From Sporobacter sp963675425 (lineage in GTDB: Bacteria; Bacillota; Clostridia; Oscillospirales; Oscillospiraceae), in the NCBI GenBank assembly GCA_963675425.1, contig OY776214.1:4154001-4218000 (forward strand): DNA of 64,000 nucleotides, written 5' to 3'. Positions 58,779 through 64,000 of this stretch are shown here, piece by piece (position 1 is the stretch's first letter; each line of letters opens with the position of its first letter). The notes under the pieces were generated by a model. The model was given only the letters and a program-made list of their open reading frames with translations. It did not search any database and was not told where the DNA came from. The translations under genes were made by a program, and so were the position numbers.

Positions 58779-59465
58779 TTAAAATCCCCATTTATAGCCG
58801 TAACCCCAAACTGTCGTGATAAAAATGGGGGTTGTCGGATCGTCTTCGATCTTCAACCGCAGACGCCGTATATTGACGTCGGCGATCTTCAGCTCGCCAA
58901 AATAGTCTCGTCCCCACACGGTGTTGAGGATATCCTCGCGGGAAAGCGCCTTGCCGGGGTTGTCCATAAACATTTTCATAATGGAGTATTCCACCTGGGT
59001 CAGCTTGATGCGCTCTCCGTTTTTTTCAAGCGTCCGGTTGCGCGTATTCAGCCGGAACGGCCCCTGGACGATCTCGCCTGTATCGGCCTGCTCGAGGCTC
59101 CCCGTGCGCCTGTACAGCGCGTCGATACGGGCGGTGAGCTCCGCGGGTGAAAACGGCTTTGTCACATAGTCGTCTGCGCCCGTCATCAGACCCGTAACCT
59201 TGTCCATTTCCTGGGTGCGGGCCGTGAGCATGATGATGCCGATGTGCGGGTCCGCCGCGCGGATCTTGCGGCAGACTTCAAAGCCGTCGATGTCCGGCAG
59301 CATAATATCCAAAATGGCAACCTTAATATCGGGATTGGCGCGCAGCTGCTCAAACGCTTCCGCGCCTGTACCCGCCTCGATGGGCTCGTAGCCGGCACGC
59401 TTTAAATTGATCACCACAAAGCTGCGGATACTGGTCTCGTCCTCAAGCACTAATACTTTCTTCAT
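58779..59465 (-). CDS. OmpR/PhoB-family response regulator
   Basis: The 228-residue regulator has a receiver with the phospho-acceptor Asp53 (VAILDIMLPDIDGFEV), Lys in DDYVTKPFSP, and a winged-helix DNA-binding domain (KLTQVEYSIMKMFMDNPGKALSREDIL, ADVNIRRLRLKIEDD). It is transcribed between the FG-GAP lipoprotein gene and the kinase gene, so all three are probably one operon. Confidence 0.96.
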   Translation of the reverse strand: MKKVLVLEDETSIRSFVVINLKRAGYEPIEAGTGAEAFEQLRANPDIKVAILDIMLPDIDGFEVCRKIRAADPHIGIIMLTARTQEMDKVTGLMTGADDYVTKPFSPAELTARIDALYRRTGSLEQADTGEIVQGPFRLNTRNRTLEKNGERIKLTQVEYSIMKMFMDNPGKALSREDILNTVWGRDYFGELKIADVNIRRLRLKIEDDPTTPIFITTVWGYGYKWGF

Positions 59466-59554
59466 CGCGTTTTCCTCCTTTATGGGTCGGATAACCCGGC
59501 CGGCCGTGCTTTTATCTGTCTTCGGAGTATGTTAACAAGCTCAATGCCGGCGCT

Positions 59555-60901
59555 TTAATAACCGCCGGTGGCCCATTCGGTTGGAATCAGACCAAAGTTT
59601 CCTGTAACGGTCTTCCATGTGACGCCCAGCGCGTCACCCGGCGTCAAGACCTCTCCGGCGTAAATCACATCGCCGTGCAGCAGAAGTATGGACCGCCCGC
59701 CCAACCGGGCCCGGTCTTCCTTGTTATCGCCGGACAGTGTGTAAATTTTAAGAAAATCCGTGCCGGCAGTAAGGTCACCGGACTGTCCGTCAGGGAGCCA
59801 GGTGAAGATAATTGTCCGCTCGCCGGCAACAGAATCCTCACGCCGGACGGTGATATGGTCTATCCATGCGGCAGGCAAAATGAGATACCAGCCTTCTTGA
59901 TAGTCATGATACGTCGTGAAAACGGCTTGCCGTGAACCACTTTGACTGTACGCAAACCAATCGATTGCAAAATACGTCTTGTTCTCTTCCGATGGGAGAA
60001 GCCTCGGCGAGGGAACCTCAAATATGCCGTCGTTATTAATATCGGCGCTGTAGACGCTCTGGGCCCGGACGGTCTCCTCACTGCTCTCGCCCGGCCCGGT
60101 AACGAATACGTTAATGATGCTGTCGAGATGCGAGCAAAGTATATCCGTGATGACACTGACGTTGCTGCCCTGATAGCTGCCCTCCACAAAAAGGGCCGAA
60201 GTGCCGTCCGTCAGTCTGCTTTTAAAGATCCGGGTTATGGAGGCGATATCAGCCGACAACAGTGCCGAGCTTGTAACACGCTGTCCGTCCGGACGCAGCG
60301 AAAACATGTCCGCCCCGCCGGGAACCTCCGGCGTCGGCAGACGCAGCGCAATGACGTCCGTAGCGCCGTCGTCGTCGAGGTCGCTTGTGACGAGCTTGGA
60401 GTAATCGGATTCCGCCAGAAGGACCGGCTGATTATCACGGACGGAATAAATCATCATATGGGCCAGCCCGGAGCTCTGCCAGCCCACGACCAGCTCGCTG
60501 ATATTGTCGGAATCCATGTCGGCGTAACGTATGCTTTCAATCGCCGTGCCGCTTCCTTCTATTTTGCAGACGGTTTCGTACGTGCCGTCTATTTGCTTCA
60601 TAATGTAAATTTTAAGAGGCTTGTCCCCTGTCATTCTGAAGAAGGCAATCGCCTCGTTTTGGCCGTCGCCGTCGATGTCCTTGAGTTGAACCGACTGTCG
60701 GTTCGGGCCTGCGGTCGGCGGAGAATACTCCGCGCCCGAATCAAGCACGGTATCAATCTGCTTTTGCAGCTGCAGAAATTCCTTAGAGGCCTTCGGCAGA
60801 CTGTACAAATCGTCAGCCGTCGAGCTGGTGCAGCCGGCTGTCGTCATAACCGTGACAAGGAGAAAGATACTAATAAAAATCCTGGTGCCCGCACGCATCA
60901 A
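59555..60901 (-). CDS. Lipoprotein with FG-GAP/VCBS-type calcium-binding repeats
   Basis: The 448-residue lipoprotein has the lipobox TAGC. Its body carries repeated Asp-rich loops of the FG-GAP/VCBS type: DIDGDGQNEAIAF, DMDSDNISELVVG, DLDDDGATDVIAL and DINNDGIFEVPSP, suggesting a beta-propeller-like calcium-binding fold. It precedes the response regulator by 89 bp on the same strand and may act as an extracellular partner of the kinase; that is inferred from position only. Confidence 0.8.
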   Translation of the reverse strand: MMRAGTRIFISIFLLVTVMTTAGCTSSTADDLYSLPKASKEFLQLQKQIDTVLDSGAEYSPPTAGPNRQSVQLKDIDGDGQNEAIAFFRMTGDKPLKIYIMKQIDGTYETVCKIEGSGTAIESIRYADMDSDNISELVVGWQSSGLAHMMIYSVRDNQPVLLAESDYSKLVTSDLDDDGATDVIALRLPTPEVPGGADMFSLRPDGQRVTSSALLSADIASITRIFKSRLTDGTSALFVEGSYQGSNVSVITDILCSHLDSIINVFVTGPGESSEETVRAQSVYSADINNDGIFEVPSPRLLPSEENKTYFAIDWFAYSQSGSRQAVFTTYHDYQEGWYLILPAAWIDHITVRREDSVAGERTIIFTWLPDGQSGDLTAGTDFLKIYTLSGDNKEDRARLGGRSILLLHGDVIYAGEVLTPGDALGVTWKTVTGNFGLIPTEWATGGY

Positions 60902-61105
60902 GCCCGCCTCCCTTCTGATTGAGCGTTGTTAAGGAATTGTTAAGATATCCTAAACATATCCTATTTATTTTATCATAATTGTCCGTGAATTGGTAGTATT
61001 ATATTTTCTGTTGTATTATAATGATAGGCGGATAAACCGGACTCAAAACATGGGACGGCGCGTTTTTAAACAATTTGCGCCGCCACGCCAAATGAGGGGG
61101 GCGTT

Positions 61106-61645
61106 ATGAAGCTGTGCTATGCCGAACGCGGCAGCCTGACCGGCACAAGAGCCGCCTATGCTCTATTGGAGCACATGGTCAAAAGCCAGTACGGCGTGCC
61201 GCTGCCGGAAGTAAAAAAGCATGCAACCGGCAAGCCGTATTTCCTTGGGAGGCCGGATATCTGCTTTTCTCTCAGCCATACAAAAACGCACGTACTGTGC
61301 GCGGTCGGTCCCGTCCCGGTGGGGGTCGACATTGAAACGGTCCGCCCCGTAAGGCCGGGCGTGGCCGAACGCGTATGCGCGTTGGACGAGCTCAAAGCGT
61401 TTGATTTTTTTGATCTCTGGGTTCTCAAGGAGAGCTTTTTTAAGCTGTCGGGGCAAGCGGATCTCCCGTTCTGGAAGCTCTGTTTTTCGCGCCGAGGCGG
61501 AGCGATCATCGCTCCGGACGCCTCCGTTACGGCCCGGCTGTTTGACGGCGTGCCGGGCTGCCGGGCCGCCGTATGCGTGCGGGGGGATAAAATACCGGAC
61601 AACATTGATGTCATGGACCTGTCCAAAATTATCGCGGACACTTGA
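61106..61645 (+). CDS. 4'-phosphopantetheinyl transferase (Sfp type)
   Basis: The 179-residue enzyme transfers phosphopantetheine from CoA to carrier proteins. It shows the family motifs GKPYF (residues 43-47), ICFSLSHTKTHVLCAV, VGVDIETVRP (Mg ligands) and WVLKESFFKLSG. It is shorter than Sfp (about 224 aa) but motifs are complete. No NRPS or PKS gene is in the window. GAGGGGGGCG precedes the ATG. The next gene's promoter overlaps its stop. Confidence 0.9.
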   Translation: MKLCYAERGSLTGTRAAYALLEHMVKSQYGVPLPEVKKHATGKPYFLGRPDICFSLSHTKTHVLCAVGPVPVGVDIETVRPVRPGVAERVCALDELKAFDFFDLWVLKESFFKLSGQADLPFWKLCFSRRGGAIIAPDASVTARLFDGVPGCRAAVCVRGDKIPDNIDVMDLSKIIADT

Positions 61646-61670
61646 AATCATACGGATAAATTTGTATAAT
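61642..61670 (+). promoter_or_regulatory. Promoter of the alcohol dehydrogenase gene
   Basis: TTGAAA and TATAAT with exactly 17 bp between. The -35 overlaps the stop codon of the transferase gene. Confidence 0.8.
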
Positions 61671-61730
61671 TATTTATCTGAACAAAAGACATGGACGATT
61701 GTTATAATCTTACACACAGGAGGAAAAAAC

Positions 61731-62828
61731 ATGAAAATAACGGCTGCTGTAACGCATAAGATCGGGCAGTTATCCATCGAAGAGGTCGAGCTGGACGCGC
61801 CGAAAGCGTCAGAAGTCCTGATTCGGATCGTCGCCGGCGGCGTATGCCATACGGATGCGGCCGGCCTGCAGCAAATCATTCCGGTCGCTCTGCCGGCCAT
61901 ATTCGGCCACGAGGGCGTCGGCATTGTCGAGGAGGTCGGCGTCGGCGTTGAAACGCTGAAAAAAGGCGACCGCGTCATCCTCACCTTCCCCTCCTGCGGC
62001 GTCTGCTCTCACTGCGTCGCCGGTCATCCTTACGCGTGCAACATCATGAACGATCTGTTTTTTAATGGAACGTATAAAGACGGAACGCACCGCTTGTCGC
62101 AAGACGGCAAGCCCGTATCCGCCTTTTTCGGCCAGGGCTCGTTTGCCACGCACTGTATCGTCGACGCCCGAAACGCGGTCAAGGTCGACGTCGCTTCCGA
62201 CGAGGAGCTTTCCAAGCTGTGCTCGCTGGGCTGTGGTGTACAAACGGGAGCCGGCTCTGTTTTAAACGGGGCTAACCCGGAACCCGGCTCATCGCTGGCC
62301 GTCTTCGGCTGCGGCGGCGTGGGCATGGCCGCTATCATGGCTGCGAAAATCGCCGGCTGCTCCAAAATCATTGCCGTGGACGTTGTTCCCTCGCGGCTGC
62401 AGATGGCCCTTGAGATCGGTGCGACGCACGCCGTCAACGGCAAAGAGGTCGACGCTGTCGAGGAGATCCAAAAACTTACGGATGGCGGCGCCAATTACAG
62501 CATTGAATGCACGGGTGTACCGATTCTGGTTCTGCAGGCGCTCGGCTGTCTGGCGCGGGAAGGCAAGTGCGTGCTTGCCAGCGTCACGGGTGACGCCGTC
62601 GTCGGCATCGGGCTTGAGCCACTACTGATGAACAAGAGCGTCACACTTTTGGGGCTGACAGAGGGTGGCTCCAACCCACAGGTATTCATACCAAAGCTCG
62701 TTCAGTTTTACAACGAAGGCCGTCTCCCGGTGGATAAGCTCGTTAAGTTTTATGATTTTAAAGACATCGAAAAAGCGTTTGAAGACTCCCATTCCGGCGT
62801 AACTATCAAGCCGATCCTGAAATTTTAA
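61731..62828 (+). CDS. Zinc-dependent alcohol dehydrogenase (aryl-alcohol type)
   Basis: The 365-residue MDR enzyme has the catalytic zinc site (GGVCHTDAAG, FGHEGVGIV), the structural-zinc Cys cluster CGVCSHCVAGHPYAC and the Rossmann motif VFGCGGVGMAAIMAAKIAG. The sequence pattern (SFATHCIVDARNAVKVD, SLGCGVQTGAGSVLN) is that of aryl-alcohol/class III-like ADHs. The true start is the ATG at 61731 after AGGAGG; the frame stays open through the preceding gene in another phase but that part is not coding. Confidence 0.93.
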   Translation: MKITAAVTHKIGQLSIEEVELDAPKASEVLIRIVAGGVCHTDAAGLQQIIPVALPAIFGHEGVGIVEEVGVGVETLKKGDRVILTFPSCGVCSHCVAGHPYACNIMNDLFFNGTYKDGTHRLSQDGKPVSAFFGQGSFATHCIVDARNAVKVDVASDEELSKLCSLGCGVQTGAGSVLNGANPEPGSSLAVFGCGGVGMAAIMAAKIAGCSKIIAVDVVPSRLQMALEIGATHAVNGKEVDAVEEIQKLTDGGANYSIECTGVPILVLQALGCLAREGKCVLASVTGDAVVGIGLEPLLMNKSVTLLGLTEGGSNPQVFIPKLVQFYNEGRLPVDKLVKFYDFKDIEKAFEDSHSGVTIKPILKF

Positions 62829-62850
62829 ATCGATCCATCAGCAGAATAGA

Positions 62851-62892
62851 ACAAGGCGAAGGGGGACAACAAGTCCCCCTTCGTCTTGTTTT
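62851..62892 (+). terminator. Terminator of the alcohol dehydrogenase gene
   Basis: Arms ACAAGGCGAAGGGGGAC and GTCCCCCTTCGTCTTGT pair over 17 bp (one G-T) around AACAA, followed by TTTT. Confidence 0.92.
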
Positions 62893-63036
62893 ACTGTTAA
62901 ACAATCAAGGTCTGCGGCATATAATCGCGGAGCATCCAATGCACCGAGGTCTGCTTCTATTTACATTATTCCAGACAACGGGATAGATATAACATTACGG
63001 AATATATCTCCACAAAAATTAGAATCTTCAATATAA

Positions 63037-63065
63037 TTGACAGTGCAAGGCACCTAAAATATAAT
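63037..63065 (+). promoter_or_regulatory. Perfect-consensus sigma-A promoter
   Basis: TTGACA and TATAAT are both exact and spaced 17 bp, upstream of the binding-protein gene at 63122. Confidence 0.9.
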
Positions 63066-63077
63066 GCGTTTGTGGAT

Positions 63078-63103
63078 TGTGCCCAATTTTAAATTCGGGC
63101 ACA
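63078..63103. promoter_or_regulatory. 26-bp palindrome between promoter and start codon
   Basis: TGTGCCC and GGGCACA arms enclose an AT-rich near-palindromic core (AATTTTAAATTC). It begins about 6 bp after the expected transcription start, a position where a bound repressor would block a very strong promoter; it could also form an RNA hairpin ahead of the ribosome binding site. Confidence 0.6.
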
Positions 63104-63121
63104 TTATGAAAGGAGAACCGT

Positions 63122-64000
63122 ATGAAAAAAGTCTTGGCATTATTCCTGACAGCTTTGCTGGCCCTCTCCCTATTTGCCTGCAGCAAGACAGCGGATGCAG
63201 AAGCCTCCGCCGACCCCGAAACAAGCGCAAGCCCCAGCGCCGGTACGTCCTCCGAACCGCCCGATGCCGAAGAATCACAAGCTCCTGATCAGTTACAGGA
63301 AATTTCAAACGAATGGGAACCTGGTTTTTATAATCCCGATGAGGATTATTCTAAAAACGAGCAATACCATTTTGTCTACATGCTGTATCAAAACGGTGTT
63401 CTTTACGATATGTTTGACCACGCTTTCACCGAATGGGCCGACCGAGCCAACATCGAATACAACAACTGGTGCGCCAATTCCGACGGGGATCTTTTCATCA
63501 CCTCCATCGAGACCTTTGCCGCTCAGGGCGTGGACGGTATCCTCTCGGACGCGGACATGACTATTTATGATCGCGTCAACGACGTCATGAACGATATGGG
63601 TATGCCGTGGATGCCCGTTATGGGCGCGCCGCTCGATAATAACGGCGTGCTGATGCATGCATACTGTGGTTTTGACTTCTACTTGTACGGTGAGCAGATG
63701 GCTAATTGGGTCATTGATTATTGGGAAGAGAATTTCCCCGAGGCCACGCTTGACAACAGCGCCATGCTGTGTCTTGATTACTCGACCTCCGAAAATCTGA
63801 CGGTCCGCGTTGCCGCCGCGCGCGACGTTTGGAACACCAGGTATCCTGGCAACGAGGATAAATTCTATGTGACAGACGGCGCAACAGGCGGACTGGACTC
63901 CAATACCGCATACAATATCTCCAGCCCGCTTATCGCCGCTCACCCCGAGGTCGATTATTGGATCGTCTGCGGCCTTACGGATGACTATGCCGACGGCTGC
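63122..64000 (+). CDS. Periplasmic-binding-protein-like lipoprotein, truncated by the window end
   Basis: The first 293 codons are present and open to the last base. Signal peptide MKKVLALFLTALLALSLFAC gives the lipobox LFAC; an acidic Ser/Pro/Glu linker follows; then a binding domain (YHFVYMLYQNGVLYDMFDHAF, AAQGVDGILSDADMTIYDRV, DSNTAYNISSPLIAAHPEVDYWIVCGLTDDYADG). It is homologous, domain for domain, to the binding part of the gene at 119, which has stalk repeats and no lipobox instead. GAAAGGAG precedes the ATG. Transport genes may lie to the right of the window. Confidence 0.9.
   Translation, partial: MKKVLALFLTALLALSLFACSKTADAEASADPETSASPSAGTSSEPPDAEESQAPDQLQEISNEWEPGFYNPDEDYSKNEQYHFVYMLYQNGVLYDMFDHAFTEWADRANIEYNNWCANSDGDLFITSIETFAAQGVDGILSDADMTIYDRVNDVMNDMGMPWMPVMGAPLDNNGVLMHAYCGFDFYLYGEQMANWVIDYWEENFPEATLDNSAMLCLDYSTSENLTVRVAAARDVWNTRYPGNEDKFYVTDGATGGLDSNTAYNISSPLIAAHPEVDYWIVCGLTDDYADGC

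Noticed and set aside
59942..60922. 326-codon forward frame opposite the FG-GAP lipoprotein
   Set aside because: The reverse strand has a signal peptide, lipobox and repeat motifs; the forward frame has none.
61401..61730. Upstream extension of the alcohol dehydrogenase frame
   Set aside because: It overlaps the phosphopantetheinyl transferase gene; the AGGAGG and normal ADH N-terminus are at 61731.

Overview
The window (about 64 kb, GC-rich) looks like a chromosomal segment of an anaerobic, endospore-forming Clostridia member of the Bacillota, most like the Oscillospirales. The evidence is spore genes (spoVAD, spoVAE, spmA, spmB, two GerMN lipoproteins), a ctsR-mcsA-clpC stress operon, a SCIFF peptide with its radical SAM maturase, an AbrB/rsmI/trmN6 block in Bacillota order, and short palindromic elements of a kind I associate with Oscillospiraceae genomes. 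I saw no rRNA, tRNA, CRISPR array, transposase or phage gene.

Layout. 0-9 kb: a stalk-domain binding protein, an XRE regulator, a QueG-like Fe-S protein, a URO-D family protein, galE, spoVAD-spoVAE and an LRR protein. 9-13 kb: clpC-mcsA-ctsR (reverse strand) with a textbook CtsR operator and no mcsB. 13-17 kb: ferredoxin, trmN6-like, rsmI, abrB, spmAB. 17-23 kb (reverse): a GGDEF/PAS protein, a zinc-ribbon/Ig-like protein and the overlapping genes GT2-ksgA-mpg. 23-28 kb: the lower-glycolysis operon pgk-tpiA-gpmI-eno. 28-32 kb: an amino-acid ABC transporter with two binding proteins. 32-41 kb: DUF4349, URO-D, paired GerMN lipoproteins, an APC permease, scfA/scfB and a SpeA-type decarboxylase. 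42-44 kb: a LytTR regulator with a second LRR protein. 44-51 kb: AraC, serine hydrolase, padR-DUF1700, M23 peptidase and small envelope or spore-type proteins. 51-61 kb (reverse): FG-GAP lipoprotein, response regulator, histidine kinase, prmC, recA, recX, rimO, pgsA, DUF2156. 61-64 kb: Sfp-type transferase, zinc alcohol dehydrogenase and a truncated binding-protein gene related to the first gene of the window.

The most notable signals are four. (a) Two paralogous proteins join an N-terminal helical hairpin resembling WXG100/ESX domains to BspA-type leucine-rich repeats; one is in an apparent operon with a LytTR regulator whose phospho-acceptor Asp is replaced by Glu. (b) The same 29-bp double direct repeat (21-bp period) lies at matched distance from a TATAAT box at two places, upstream of the LytTR gene and in a gene-poor gap, suggesting a small LytTR regulon. 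(c) Three conserved genes (spoVAD, a binding-protein gene, prmC) have no usable ATG/GTG/TTG; two have ACG at the ideal distance from a strong Shine-Dalgarno sequence. (d) The 51-codon SCIFF precursor gene is separated from its maturase gene by two stacked hairpins.

All family names come from reading translated sequences by eye, without database searches. Residue positions are approximate unless a specific residue is named.
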